DNA from: Nodosilinea sp. FACHB-131
GTDB taxonomy: Bacteria; Cyanobacteriota; Cyanobacteriia; Phormidesmidales; Phormidesmidaceae
Assembly (NCBI RefSeq): GCF_014695395.1
Contig: NZ_JACJOF010000023.1
Location: forward strand, 141,118-205,117
DNA: 64,000 nt
Reading direction: 5' to 3'
Shown here: positions 35,585-45,659 of the stretch, one piece after another
Layout: the number at the start of each line of letters is the position of its first letter
How positions within the stretch are numbered: the stretch's first letter is position 1
Notes under the pieces: generated by a model
Database searches by the model: none
The model's input: the letters and a program-made list of their open reading frames with translations, nothing else
Told to the model about the DNA's origin: nothing
Program-made: the position numbers and the translations under genes

Positions 35585-37243
35585 ATGCAGACCTACGACA
35601 TAATTTTGATCGGGGCTGGCCACAATGCCTTGATCTGTGCAGCCTATCTGCTAAAAGCGGGCTACTCGGTTCTACTGCTAGAAAAAAACTCAATCCCCGG
35701 TGGCGCCGCCACCACTGAAGAGATCATGCCAGATCAGGCACCAGGGTTTCACTTCAACCTCTGTGCGATCGACCATGCTTTCATCCATCTCGGGCCTGTT
35801 GTGCAGGAATTAGAGCTGCATAAGTATGGTCTGGAATACCTCTTTTGCGATCCGTTAGTATTTTGTCCCCATCCCGATGGCAAATACTTCTTTGCCCACA
35901 AATCGGTAGACAAAACCTGTCAAGAAATTGCCTATTTTAGCCCCAAAGATGCCCAGCGATATCGGGAATATATCGACTTTTGGCAGCGCCTAATTTCGGC
36001 AGTTGGACCTATCTTCAATGCGCCGCCTAAATCCCTGATCGATATTCTTGCCAACTACAGTCTGACCAATGTCAAAGACTTAGTTTCACTGCTTGGCTCC
36101 GACCGCAAAACCCTGGATTTATTTCGCACTCTGTTTACCAGTGCCGAAGATGTCATTCAGGAGCACTTTGACGCCGAATTTCTCAGGGCTCCTCTAGCCC
36201 GTATGGCCTCGGAGCTAAGTGTGCCTCCTTCCCAAAAGACCAGCGCCATCGGAGGCATGATGATGGCCATGCGCCACCATCCCGGTGTGGCTCGCCCTAA
36301 AGGCGGCACCGGCGCATTAACCGCTGCTCTGGTGCGTTTAGTCACCAGCCTAGGCGGCCAAATTTGGACTGAAAAACCCGTCACCAAAATCCTGATCGAC
36401 CAGGGCAAAGCGGTGGGGGTGCGGGTGGCAAACGGCGAGGAGTATCGCGCCCAAAAGGGGGTGATTTCTAGCCTAGATGCCAAGCGGGTGTTTCTCCAGC
36501 TAGTTGATGCTGCCGATGTCGATAAGGCTGATGAAATATTGCGCGATCGCCTTCAGCGGCGGGTCACCAGCCACAACGACGCCATTATGAAAATCGACTG
36601 TGCCCTGTCTGAGCTGCCCCGCTTTGAGTATCACCAGCACCGCGATGACTACTGGACTGGGGCCGTTTTGATTGCCGACTCGATTGATCACGTGGAGCTA
36701 GCCCACAGCGATCCCCACATTGGCCGCATCCCCGACGAAAATCCCTCGATGTATGCGGTGATTCCCTCCCTGCTTGACCCCTCCCTGGCTCCGCCCGGAC
36801 AGCACACCCTTTGGATTGAGTTTTTTGCGCCCTACGCCATTCAAGGGGCAGAAGGCACTGGCCTGATGGGCACCGGCTGGACCGAAGACCGCAAACAGCA
36901 GGTGGCCGATCGCGTACTAAATAAGCTGGCCACCTACGCCCCCAACCTCAAGTCGTCCATTATTGCTCGCCGGGTCGAAAGCCCCGCCGAAATTAGCGAT
37001 CGCCTTGGTGTCGAAAAAGGCAACTATTACCATTTCGATATGACGCTAGATTTGATGATGCCTTTTCGCCCCCTGCCAGAGATTGCCAACTACCAGACCC
37101 CTATTGAGCAGCTCTTCTTGACTGGGGCAGGCACCCATCCCGGAGGTTCCATCTCGGGCATGCCGGGCCGCAACTGCGCCCGCCAGTTTTTACAGCAGCA
37201 AAACCCCTTAGGTATTTTCGGTCAATGGCTTTCTGGAGCGTGA
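35585..37243 (+). CDS. crtO: Beta-carotene ketolase CrtO
   Basis: 552 aa FAD-dependent amine-oxidase/phytoene-desaturase fold. N-terminal IIGAGHN(A)LICAAYLL dinucleotide site, GGAATTEEIMP, YGLEYLFCDPLVFCP, RHHPGVARPKGGTGALT, LWIEFFAPYAIQG, and C-terminal TGAGTHPGGSISGMPGRNCAR. These blocks agree with CrtO, which adds a 4-keto group to beta-carotene to give echinenone or canthaxanthin. Echinenone is the usual chromophore of orange carotenoid protein, and no ocp gene is in view. Overlapping function with CrtW-type enzymes cannot be excluded. Confidence 0.92.
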   Translation: MQTYDIILIGAGHNALICAAYLLKAGYSVLLLEKNSIPGGAATTEEIMPDQAPGFHFNLCAIDHAFIHLGPVVQELELHKYGLEYLFCDPLVFCPHPDGKYFFAHKSVDKTCQEIAYFSPKDAQRYREYIDFWQRLISAVGPIFNAPPKSLIDILANYSLTNVKDLVSLLGSDRKTLDLFRTLFTSAEDVIQEHFDAEFLRAPLARMASELSVPPSQKTSAIGGMMMAMRHHPGVARPKGGTGALTAALVRLVTSLGGQIWTEKPVTKILIDQGKAVGVRVANGEEYRAQKGVISSLDAKRVFLQLVDAADVDKADEILRDRLQRRVTSHNDAIMKIDCALSELPRFEYHQHRDDYWTGAVLIADSIDHVELAHSDPHIGRIPDENPSMYAVIPSLLDPSLAPPGQHTLWIEFFAPYAIQGAEGTGLMGTGWTEDRKQQVADRVLNKLATYAPNLKSSIIARRVESPAEISDRLGVEKGNYYHFDMTLDLMMPFRPLPEIANYQTPIEQLFLTGAGTHPGGSISGMPGRNCARQFLQQQNPLGIFGQWLSGA

Positions 37244-37293
37244 TGCTAGATCGCCTAACAATGGCATCCCTTCCCTGAGGCTCTACCCGAGGT

Positions 37294-37332
37294 AAAAAAG
37301 CCTGCTGAGGTTTTGACTCAGCAGGCTTTTTT
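37294..37332 (+). terminator. Intrinsic terminator after crtO
   Basis: AAAAAGCCTGCTGAG and CTCAGCAGGCTTTTTT form a perfect stem around TTTTGA, followed by a T-run. It is 50 bases past the crtO stop. Confidence 0.95.
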
Positions 37333-37497
37333 ACAAGAATCGCGGCTGTACCCGATGGTCCCTATGGACGGCGTTACCAGCTGCCTAACCACAACCATGC
37401 CCAACATTCATATAAAATTTGGGGAGTTGATGGCAGCACGCGTTATGAAAGTTGATGTAGTTGGGCATGCTAAAGCAACCGTTTGTCAACTACCGAA

Positions 37498-37743
37498 ATG
37501 TTTATTCAACGCGAAAAAAATGTCATGCTGTGGGGCGCTACCCTAGTAATCTCAACCGGTATCCTCTTGGGCGGCGGCGCAGCGCGGGCTAAAAATCAGG
37601 CCTGCGCCCAATCACAGATAATGCCTGGGCACTGCCTCAGCGAATCCCCCAAAATGCAAGTGGCACAGGGCATGCTCGCTGGCGCTTTTGCCAGCGGTGG
37701 CGCGCTAATGATGATCGAACTGGGCAAGATTGCCAAACGTTAG
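37498..37743 (+). CDS. Small secreted or membrane hypothetical protein
   Basis: 81 aa from the ATG at 37498 (alternatives: TTG 37483, ATG 37525). A basic N-terminus leads into LWGATLVISTGILLGGGAARA, which resembles a signal or anchor helix, then QACAQSQIMPGHCLSESP with two Cys and a second hydrophobic segment (AGAFASGGALMMIELG). No family recognised; coding status moderately supported by length and the crtO terminator upstream. Confidence 0.45.
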   Translation: MFIQREKNVMLWGATLVISTGILLGGGAARAKNQACAQSQIMPGHCLSESPKMQVAQGMLAGAFASGGALMMIELGKIAKR

Positions 37744-38247
37744 ACGGTCTAGATATTCACCTTTACAGAACCCTAGCCGTTTGGTAGCCAGTGAGCCAGC
37801 GACAGAGCCGCACCCAATGCGGTTGCCGCCAGTTGCCGCCAGGCCCATCATCGCTAGGAGCATAGCAACCGTAGCTGCCGCATTGTTGTAGAGCCAAGCG
37901 CTCTGCATAGGTTGCTAGATGCCGCCCCGCCCCTTTGGGTTGGGGCGCGCCCCGTCATTTTTCGCTATTCTGTTTTTTTGCCATACCGTCTCCGCAGACG
38001 ATCGCTCAGCTAACACGCAGAACATTGCGCTGCGAAGATTGCCCATCACTAAAAACTTTGTGGCCATGAGCCCGTTGAAGGCTATCTGAGGCGCTCAATT
38101 CGGCAACTAACTTCAGAGGGTAGCTACTATATCTCAGCAGTTATTTAAACAGCGGAATAAACAGAAAAAAACTCCCGGTAATATCGTGGGAGTTTTTTGA
38201 TCCGTCATACAGAGGAAGGGCACGATCGCATCCTTCCTCTAACTAAT
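37744..38247. other. Intergenic region, terminator only
   Basis: No supported gene. A minus-strand frame at 37705-37908 is discussed as rejected. A GC-rich dyad (GCCCC/GGGGC around 37922-37946) and the fasciclin terminator are the only structures seen. Confidence 0.4.
38164..38197 (-). terminator. Intrinsic terminator of the fasciclin gene
   Basis: AAAAAAACTCCC and GGGAGTTTTTT flank an 11-base loop. On the minus strand it lies about 50 bases after the fasciclin stop; A- and T-runs on both sides make it bidirectional. Confidence 0.88.
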
Positions 38248-38649
38248 CTATGCGGGGATAAGCACAGTATCGATAATGTGGATGACACCATTATCGGTGG
38301 GCACGTCGGCGGTGGTTACCGTCGAGTCATTGATTTTTACGCCGCTAGAAGCATCGATTTTAACATCGGTGCCCTGGACGGTAGTAGCGGTCTTGAGCTT
38401 AGAGACATCCGCAGCCATCACCTTACCGGAGACGACGTGGTAGGTGAGAATTTCTTTCAGCTTGGCCACGTCTTTGAGTAGCCCGTCGACAGTGCCTTCT
38501 GGCAGTTTAGAAAAGGCTTCGTCAGTGGGTGCAAAAACGGTGAATGGGCCTGCACCTTTGAGGGTATCGACTAAGCCAGCGGCTTTAACAGCAGCCACTA
38601 GAGTAGTGAATGAACCGGCGTTTACGGCGGTATCTACAATGTCAGCCAT
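38248..38649 (-). CDS. Fasciclin (FAS1) domain protein
   Basis: 133 aa, a single FAS1 domain with no signal peptide. The FAS1 motifs H1 ([17 protein letters not shown]) and H2 ([18 protein letters not shown] ... [12 protein letters not shown]) are complete. FAS1 domains mediate adhesion or ligand binding. Cytoplasmic one-domain versions are widespread in cyanobacteria, some implicated in stress. Own terminator, so monocistronic. Confidence 0.93.
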   Translation of the reverse strand: MADIVDTAVNAGSFTTLVAAVKAAGLVDTLKGAGPFTVFAPTDEAFSKLPEGTVDGLLKDVAKLKEILTYHVVSGKVMAADVSKLKTATTVQGTDVKIDASSGVKINDSTVTTADVPTDNGVIHIIDTVLIPA

Positions 38650-39114
38650 GGGGTTGTTCCTAGATTTGTTACTAGTTAACTAAGGTCATCTGTCACGGAT
38701 GAGCGGCTAACACTTCGAACTATAACAGATCTAGATCTAACGTGCCGTGGATTCAATGTTTTAGACCTAAACTTAGGCAGATTTTTTTCCTTAACCGTGA
38801 TTTAAAACAAATTGATAAAGCGCGATCGCTATACCTGGTCTAGGGTCTGCTAGTGGGTAGGGCAAGTATAAGCGTGCTGTAAAAAGGCGTGGATTTGAAT
38901 TGTTCGTATAGCCTGACCCAAACCATAGCGGCCTTAAGGGACGTTTAAGTATTCCTGCTCCTTATAGCAAAAGTGAAGCTCCGCTTAAATTCTCTTTAAG
39001 AAAGGGAATACCTACTCTTTTTGAAAGGAGCAAGGGAGATTATTAGGTGGCCAAAGCTACAACAAACTGCTCTTTAAACGCCCTTCTAGGAGAAAGCTGA
39101 ACAGCGACTACCCC
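38650..39114. other. Intergenic region, no gene seen
   Basis: 465 bases between the fasciclin start and the stop of the PII-like gene, both on the minus strand. Contains the fasciclin upstream region; no strong promoter pair, repeat or gene noticed. Confidence 0.35.
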
Positions 39115-39414
39115 TTAGTCAAACAATCCTTCTACAGTTTGGCGAAAGACAATGAGAGCGTGGGTATCTTGAAAAGGTTTCAGGGCTTCGATCAGCTGAT
39201 CGGAGATGTCAGCAGTAACAAGGGTTTTAAGCTCAATGTTGGTGTTATAGCCAGCGATATCGCCCATGCGTCTGCCATGGCTGCCAGCGCCCTGGGCAGG
39301 CACCAGGGTGTAGCCCGAGACCTTAAGCTCCGTAAGCAAACTAATCAGCCGATTTTGCAACACGGCTTCGCCAATGATAGTGACGAGGGTGCCTTTGGTT
39401 AGAGAAGATGACAT
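39115..39414 (-). CDS. PII-superfamily-like small regulator
   Basis: 99 aa from the ATG at 39414, with AGAGG 5 bases upstream. Layout is a GlnB-like ferredoxin fold: LVTIIGEAVLQNRLISLLTELKVSGYTLVPA, then GAGSHGRRMGDIAGYNTNIELKTLV where PII has its T-loop, then ISDQLIEALKPFQDTHALIVFR. It lacks the canonical T-loop and the SbtB C-terminal loop. PII proteins sense nucleotides and 2-oxoglutarate or bicarbonate status. It follows ftsH by 87 bases on the same strand; that pairing may indicate control of FtsH activity, by inference. Confidence 0.65.
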   Translation of the reverse strand: MSSSLTKGTLVTIIGEAVLQNRLISLLTELKVSGYTLVPAQGAGSHGRRMGDIAGYNTNIELKTLVTADISDQLIEALKPFQDTHALIVFRQTVEGLFD

Positions 39415-39501
39415 ATTCACCTCTTAAAAATGGTGTTTGGAAACTGGAGTAGAGAGTTAGGGGAGAAACCCTAACCCCCGGTGCAAGCTAATGAATGCCT
39501 A

Positions 39502-41361
39502 TCAAGCTGGGCTGGCTTGATCGAGTAGATGGTGCAATGTCTGGCCTTCGATCGCCTCGGTTTCCAGCAGCTGCATGGTGATAGTCTCCATCAGGTCGCG
39601 GTTGTGGCGAATGGCTTCTAAGGCTTGCTGGTGAGCGGTTTCGACAATGTCTTTGACCTCGCGATCGATCGCCTGGGCAGTTTCTTCACTCATGGTGCGG
39701 CGACCGCTGGCTCCCTGGTCAAGAAACATCGGGCGTGACCCCTGCTGATAAGCCAGTGGCCCCAGCACCTTGCTCATGCCAAAGGCGGTTACCATCTGCT
39801 CAGCTAGATCCGTTGCCCGCTGCAAATCGTTGGAAGCTCCGGTGGTGATGCTGTTGAAGACAATTTCTTCCGCCGATCGCCCCCCCAGCAGAGTAGCAAT
39901 CTGTCCCCGCAATTCAGCTTCATCCATCAAAAAGCGGTCTTCGGTGGGCAGTTGCAGGGTATAGCCCAGGGCCGCCATGCCCCGCGACACGATAGAGATT
40001 TTCTCGACTTTGCCGCTGCCCGCCATGAGAGAACCCACCAGGGCGTGGCCGACTTCGTGGTAGGCCACGATTTTCTTCTCTTTGTCGTTGAGCACACGGC
40101 TTTTTTTCTCTAGCCCAGCGACTACTCGCTCGATCGCCTCGGCAAAGTCGGCTTGGGCTACAGCCGGACGATAATTACGGGCGGCCAGCAGGGCGGCTTC
40201 GTTGACCAGGTTGGCCAAGTCGGCTCCGGCAAAGCCGGGGGTGCGGGTGGCGATCGCCTTCAAATCCACATCCTCCCCCAGTTTCACCGTCTGGGCGTGG
40301 ATGCCGAGAATGGCCTCACGACCGGAGAGGGCGGGGCGATCGACTAGCACCTGACGGTCAAACCGACCGGGGCGCAAGAGAGCTGGGTCGAGAATTTCGG
40401 GCCGGTTAGTGGCTGCCAGCACAATCACCGTGGCATCTTCAGGGGCAAAACCATCCATCTCTGAGAGCAGCTGGTTGAGGGTCTGCTCGCGCTCATCGTT
40501 GCCGCCGTACATGCCGCTGCTGCTGCGCGACTTGCCGATCGCATCCAATTCATCAATAAACACAATGCAAGGGGCTTGTTTTTTAGCCTGCTCAAACAGG
40601 TCACGCACCCGCGACGACCCTACCCCCACAAACATCTCCACAAACTCAGAGCCTGAAATGCTGAAGAAAGGCACCCCGGCCTCCCCGGCGACGGCCTTCG
40701 CCAGCAGAGTTTTGCCGGTGCCCGGTGGTCCGACCAAAAGAACACCCTTGGGAATGTGCGCCCCAATTTGGGTGTAGCGCTCCGGTGTTTTGAGAAAATC
40801 GACGATTTCCACCAGCTCGGTCTTGGCTTCGTCTACCCCGGCTACATCAGCAAAGGTGATTTTGGCGGCTTCGCCCTCCACATAGACCTTGGCCTTGCTC
40901 TTACCGATGGAGAGCATGCCCTGGGGGCCACCGCCGCCACCACTGCGACGGAGGAAAAACTGCCAGATGCCCACAAAGATCAGCGGCGGAATCACCCAGC
41001 TCAGCAGGCTGCCCACCCAGCGATTTTTGGGCGGAGCCGTGGCGGCAAACTCGACACCGTTGGCTTCAAGGGTTTTGGGCAGGCTCAAATCAAAGATGGG
41101 AGTGGTAGAGAAGACCTGCCCGGCCTCCTCGTCAGCCACGGGCTTGAGCTGATACTGAATCTGGTTTTCGCTCACCTGCACCCGCGCCACCTCGCCCTCC
41201 TGCACCTGGTGAATAAACAGGCTATAAGGCACACCCGGAATCTTCGGCCCGAGGATGCTGGGCAAGATGAAGCTGGCCGCCAGAAACACGACGCCCAAAA
41301 TCAGAAAAATATTGTTGAAGAGGCGAAACTTTGGCGGCGTCGGCTTGTCTTTGATGGGCAT
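39502..41361 (-). CDS. ftsH: ATP-dependent zinc metalloprotease FtsH
   Basis: 619 aa. Two N-terminal membrane helices (about 18-38 and 117-136) flank a lumenal/periplasmic domain. The AAA module has Walker A GPPGTGKT (211-218), Walker B IVFIDE (about 267-272), and the second region of homology [20 protein letters not shown]. The zinc site HEVGH is at 435-439, with the third ligand expected in the [12 protein letters not shown] region. FtsH hexamers degrade damaged thylakoid proteins such as D1. Cyanobacteria carry about four; which one this is cannot be decided. Confidence 0.97.
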   Translation of the reverse strand: MPIKDKPTPPKFRLFNNIFLILGVVFLAASFILPSILGPKIPGVPYSLFIHQVQEGEVARVQVSENQIQYQLKPVADEEAGQVFSTTPIFDLSLPKTLEANGVEFAATAPPKNRWVGSLLSWVIPPLIFVGIWQFFLRRSGGGGGPQGMLSIGKSKAKVYVEGEAAKITFADVAGVDEAKTELVEIVDFLKTPERYTQIGAHIPKGVLLVGPPGTGKTLLAKAVAGEAGVPFFSISGSEFVEMFVGVGSSRVRDLFEQAKKQAPCIVFIDELDAIGKSRSSSGMYGGNDEREQTLNQLLSEMDGFAPEDATVIVLAATNRPEILDPALLRPGRFDRQVLVDRPALSGREAILGIHAQTVKLGEDVDLKAIATRTPGFAGADLANLVNEAALLAARNYRPAVAQADFAEAIERVVAGLEKKSRVLNDKEKKIVAYHEVGHALVGSLMAGSGKVEKISIVSRGMAALGYTLQLPTEDRFLMDEAELRGQIATLLGGRSAEEIVFNSITTGASNDLQRATDLAEQMVTAFGMSKVLGPLAYQQGSRPMFLDQGASGRRTMSEETAQAIDREVKDIVETAHQQALEAIRHNRDLMETITMQLLETEAIEGQTLHHLLDQASPA

Positions 41362-41464
41362 TTTGGCAACCTGGCAATAGGACGGAGGGCTCTTTTAGAA
41401 TGACGGTCTGAGGTTTGATTTCGAGTTTGAATTGATGAAGAGGGACACTAAAGTTTAGGCACCC

Positions 41465-41497
41465 AAAAAACCATCACCTCAAAGGTTAGAGTGATGG
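41465..41497 (-). promoter_or_regulatory. Terminator-like hairpin in the ftsH leader
   Basis: On the minus strand CCATCAC and GTGATGG enclose a 13-base loop and six T follow. It lies about 104-136 bases upstream of the ftsH start with no minus-strand gene upstream for it to end. A transcription attenuator in the leader is possible. Confidence 0.45.
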
Positions 41498-42213
41498 AAG
41501 CATGGAAAGCTTTAGTGTTGCCCAGCTGTGTAATCTTTCTTTGTTGCCTTAGAGGTAGGGTGGGCACTGCCCACCGCTAGAAAATAGGGTTGTAAAATCC
41601 TGCACCAAATAGCAGACTAGATAACCAAGTACGCGTCCCAACTAGTTTTAAGGCTGAGCTAGGCGAGGGCGACAAGTTCATCTGTCAAAAGAGTGAAATA
41701 ACGCCGACCACAAAAACTTATGCAGAAGAGTCACAGCGTTTAGAATCTTTTTTGGACTTCTTAACCCCGCTAGAATCCGCCTTCGGTTTCTCTATTGCCT
41801 TTCTTTTCCTTACCCACAACCATTACCTAATCTAAAGACTTAAACATCACTATCCAGGTTGATATTTGCAATCTCCACAGGTTCTTGCCCGCACAGGGCA
41901 AAGGCTAACCCTACAGAATTTTGCAATTCACTTAAAAGCGCATGGAATTTAACGGGGTGTTAAAACCTAGTTCGGCACCTACGCTGGTTGCCTCGCAACG
42001 GGTAGCGTTGTCGCCGGATAGCTTCAGTCTAGTTGGTATTGACTGGCTTTAACCGATCGCCAATCAATCATTGAGAAATGCCAGGGCTCAAACCTCCACT
42101 CCAGGGCTCTGGCTGAGCGGGATCGTAGGTGCACCTGCGATTGCCCACGTAGGCCTTAGCCAGGCGCGCAGATCCATGCCCCAGGTCAGCAAAATCGCGC
42201 TATATAGAGGGGG
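41498..42213. other. Divergent intergenic region, no gene seen
   Basis: Remainder of the ~900-base gap between ftsH and the CheB/CheR hybrid. The stretch 41690-41840 is AT-rich. No RNA, gene or repeat recognised. Confidence 0.35.
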
Positions 42214-42276
42214 TTGAGCCGTCATACTGACCTAGACCCGCTCAGCGCAGTTATTAGACCGTGGCTTACCCCAGGT

Positions 42277-45237
42277 ATGGCTCTCCCGCAACCCTTCCCC
42301 ACCGACGACGATTCACCAGCCTCTGCCTTACCAGAAGAGATGTTTCCGGTGGTGGCCATTGGGGCGTCAGCGGGAGGGCTAGAGGCTTTTACCCAACTGC
42401 TGCGCCATTTGCCCACTACTACGGGTATGGCCTTTGTGCTGTTGCAGCATTTAGACCCTAGTCAGCCTAGCCTGCTGAGCGAGATCATGGGCCGCACCAC
42501 CGCGATGCCGGTGCTGGAGGTGGTCGATGGGGTGGCAATCGCCCCTAACCACGTCTACGTCATCCCCCACAACACGGCGATGACGATTGTGGGGGGCGAG
42601 CTGCGGCTGCAACCCCGACCGCGATCGCGCACCGGCAACCGCCTGATCGACAGTTTCTTTAACGCCCTGGCCGAGGAGCGGGGGAACAAAGCCATTGGCG
42701 TGGTGCTCTCGGGGGCCGATGCCGACGGCACCCTGGGTCTAGAGGCGATCAAAGCGGCGGGGGGCATCACCTTTTCGCAGTCAGAGGCATCGGCACAATT
42801 TAGCAGCATGCCCCACATGGCGATCGCGACTGGGCAGATCGACTTCATTCAAACGCCAGAAGAAATTGCCCAAACCCTGGCCGGCCTCAGCGCTCACCCC
42901 TACATCACCAGCCTCAGCCCAGCAGAACTCGTGGCCCAGGACAAGGACCCAAACGCCACTGGGCTAGACACCATTCTCACCCTGCTGAAGCGGGTCACCA
43001 AAATTGACTTTGCCCAGTACAAGCCCAACACCGTCAAGCGGCGCATCTCTCGTCGCATGGCCCTGCACCACCTGGAGAGCCTAGAGAGCTACAGTCAGTA
43101 CCTCCAGGCCAACTCCGAGGAGGTGCAGGCCCTGCACCAGGAAATTTTGATTGGCGTGACCAGCTTCTTTCGCGACGGGGAAGTGTTTACGGCCTTAGAG
43201 CAGACCGTGTTTCCAGCGCTGCTTAGGGAGCGCAACCCCGAACTGCCCCTGCGTATCTGGGTGGCAGGCTGCTCGACTGGCGAAGAGGCCTATTCCATCG
43301 CCATTTGCCTACTGGAGTATCTGAGCCGCCACAACATTAGCCCGCCAATTCAAGTTTTTGCCACCGATGTCAGCGAGCTGGCCATTGAAGTGGCCCGCTT
43401 GGGTTGGTACTCGCCCGTGCAGGTGAGCGACGTATCGCCAGAGCGGTTGCAGCGGTTTTTTGTGCCCGCCGACGGCGGCTACCAGATCAACAAAGTGGTG
43501 CGGGAGCTGTGCATCTTTGCCTGCCAAAATCTGATCACTGACCCACCCCTTTCACGCCTGGATTTAATTAGCTGCCGCAATGTGTTGATTTACTTCAGGG
43601 TGTCTTTGCAGAGCAAGGTGCTGCCCATGTTTCACTACGGCCTCAAGCCCGAGGGTTTTTTGCTGCTGGGGTCGTCGGAGACGACGGGGGAGTTTAGCCA
43701 CCTGTTTTCGCTGGTTGACAGCCGCTACAAGCTCTACGCCAAGCAGTCGACGTCGCTGCCCTTGAACTTTGACTTTGACCCCACCACCTACACTCCCAGC
43801 CCCCAGCCCCCCCGACCCGAGCCCCCGCGAGAGCACACCTCAGAAACTGACCTCTATGCCCTGGCCGACCAAATGGTGCTCAACCGCTACGGCCCAGTGG
43901 GGGTATTGGTAAATGACCGGCTGGAGATCTTGCAGTTTCGAGGGCAAACGGGGGCTTATTTGGAGCCTGCCCCCGGTCGCGCCAGCCTCAATTTGCTTGC
44001 CATGGCCAAGGAGGGGCTGCGGCTCGACCTGCGCACGGCCCTCTACCAGGCCCAGCAAACCAGCCAGGAGGTGCAGCGGCGATCGCTGCTGATCGAAGCG
44101 GGTGATCGCCCCCGCCCTATTCAAATTGAGGTCGTGCCCCTCAGTCCTCAACCCGCTGACAAAGCCTACTATCTGGTGTTCTTCGCCGATTTGGGGTCAG
44201 ACGGCACCGCCCCAAAAGCCGCCGTCCCCGTCACCGACATGGAAAATCAGTACCGGCAGGAAAACCTTGCCCTCCAGCAGGATCTCAACACCACGCGATC
44301 GCACCTGCAATCGATTATCCAAGAGCAGGAAGCCACCAACCAGGATCTGCGGGCCGCCAACGAAGAGATTCTCTCCAGTAACGAAGAGCTCCAGAGCACC
44401 AACGAAGAGCTGCAAACCGCCAAAGAAGAAATTCAGGCCACCAACGAAGAACTCAGCACAATCAACGACGAGCTCTACCGCCGCAACTCCGAGACCACCC
44501 GCATCAGCAACGATTTTCAAAACCTGCTCAGCAGCATCCACATTCCCATTCTGATGTTGGAGGACGACCTCAGAATTCGCCGCTTTACCCCCACCGCAGC
44601 AGCCCTATTTAACCTGATTCCCGGCGACGTGGGCCGCCCCCTGGGCGACATCAACCACCGCCTGGCAATCACCGACCTCGAGGCCCGCATCCTAGCGGTG
44701 ATCAATACCCTAGAGCAGAGCAGCCAGGAGGTACAGGATCAGGAGGGCTGCTGGTACGACCTGCGCATTCGCCCCTATCGCACCCTCGACAACCGCATCG
44801 ATGGGGCGGTGCTGGTGCTGGTGGATATTGATAACCTCAAGCGCAGTGCCGAGCAGCTGCGACAGGCCCGCGACTACGCCGACGCCATTGTGCAAACCGT
44901 GCGCGAGGCCCTGGTGGTGCTCACCCACGACCTGCGGGTGGTGACGGCGAATCGGCAGTTTTATCAAACTTTTCAGGTTAGCCCCGGCGATACTGAGGGC
45001 CAATTGATTTTTGAGCTGGGCAACGGCCAGTGGGATATCCCGCAGCTGCGATCGCTGCTTCACGACCTGCTGCCCCAAAACATGCAGATCGACGACTTTG
45101 AAGTGGTGCATAATTTTGAGACCATTGGCCCCCAAACCATGTGGCTCAACGCCCGCAAGATGACTCAAGTCAATGGTGACGATTTAGTTTTGCTAGCGAT
45201 TGAAACCGTGCTTGAGCGCGCTGCCAATGAGGACTAG
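42277..45237 (+). CDS. CheB-CheR-coiled coil-PAS hybrid protein
   Basis: 986 aa from the ATG at 42277; a TTG at 42214 behind an AGAGGGGG is an alternative start. Order: CheB methylesterase (catalytic Ser in IGASAGG at about 30, His in LLQHLDP, Asp in SGADADGT), CheR methyltransferase (TSFFRDGEVF, IWVAGCSTGEEAYSIA, NVLIYF) at about 230-500, a Glu/Asn-rich heptad coiled coil (repeats of ATNEEL/STNEEL) at about 655-740, then two PAS-like domains. No histidine kinase or GGDEF follows, unlike many relatives. No CheB receiver is present. Likely a sensory-adaptation-type regulator feeding the next two PAS genes. Confidence 0.93.
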   Translation: MALPQPFPTDDDSPASALPEEMFPVVAIGASAGGLEAFTQLLRHLPTTTGMAFVLLQHLDPSQPSLLSEIMGRTTAMPVLEVVDGVAIAPNHVYVIPHNTAMTIVGGELRLQPRPRSRTGNRLIDSFFNALAEERGNKAIGVVLSGADADGTLGLEAIKAAGGITFSQSEASAQFSSMPHMAIATGQIDFIQTPEEIAQTLAGLSAHPYITSLSPAELVAQDKDPNATGLDTILTLLKRVTKIDFAQYKPNTVKRRISRRMALHHLESLESYSQYLQANSEEVQALHQEILIGVTSFFRDGEVFTALEQTVFPALLRERNPELPLRIWVAGCSTGEEAYSIAICLLEYLSRHNISPPIQVFATDVSELAIEVARLGWYSPVQVSDVSPERLQRFFVPADGGYQINKVVRELCIFACQNLITDPPLSRLDLISCRNVLIYFRVSLQSKVLPMFHYGLKPEGFLLLGSSETTGEFSHLFSLVDSRYKLYAKQSTSLPLNFDFDPTTYTPSPQPPRPEPPREHTSETDLYALADQMVLNRYGPVGVLVNDRLEILQFRGQTGAYLEPAPGRASLNLLAMAKEGLRLDLRTALYQAQQTSQEVQRRSLLIEAGDRPRPIQIEVVPLSPQPADKAYYLVFFADLGSDGTAPKAAVPVTDMENQYRQENLALQQDLNTTRSHLQSIIQEQEATNQDLRAANEEILSSNEELQSTNEELQTAKEEIQATNEELSTINDELYRRNSETTRISNDFQNLLSSIHIPILMLEDDLRIRRFTPTAAALFNLIPGDVGRPLGDINHRLAITDLEARILAVINTLEQSSQEVQDQEGCWYDLRIRPYRTLDNRIDGAVLVLVDIDNLKRSAEQLRQARDYADAIVQTVREALVVLTHDLRVVTANRQFYQTFQVSPGDTEGQLIFELGNGQWDIPQLRSLLHDLLPQNMQIDDFEVVHNFETIGPQTMWLNARKMTQVNGDDLVLLAIETVLERAANED

Positions 45238-45659
45238 ATGAAAATGGTTTGATTAAAGGTATGAAATGTATGGGTAAATCGCTAATAGAGCTCGAATGAC
45301 AGCAAAATCCAACCTGCCATATCTAGTCGGCAGTAAAGTCTGCGAGGGTGGGCTGCGCCCTGAGAGCAGTATTTCTTCAGAGAAAATTAGACCTAATCCA
45401 AGCCCAGAAATAGAGTTTTTCCTAAGAGAAATCTACAGCTCCCGAGCTAGGCTGGCGATTGTAGAAAGACCGTCATGAACGCCTGACCTTATCCTTGCTG
45501 AAGAAGGCAAACTCAGTCCACCGGAGATTATACTCAGCAAAACATTTTGGTATGATATCTCCGACAGCAAGCGCTTTTTAGGCTGAAATCAAACCTCTGA
45601 GGAAGGTGCTGACAGCTACACTTTTTGGGATGACCGTCCATCCTCAGGGAGACTGACCC
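45238..45659. other. Intergenic region, no gene seen
   Basis: 422 bases between the hybrid gene and the PAS gene. The 60-codon frame at 45296 lacks a ribosome-binding site and family resemblance. No terminator found. Confidence 0.35.

Noticed and set aside
37705..37908. 67-codon minus frame with a hydrophobic start
   Set aside because: Overlaps the convergent hypothetical and has no ribosome-binding site; weakly gene-like only.
45296..45478. 60-codon plus frame before the PAS gene
   Set aside because: No ribosome-binding site, no family, low coding character.
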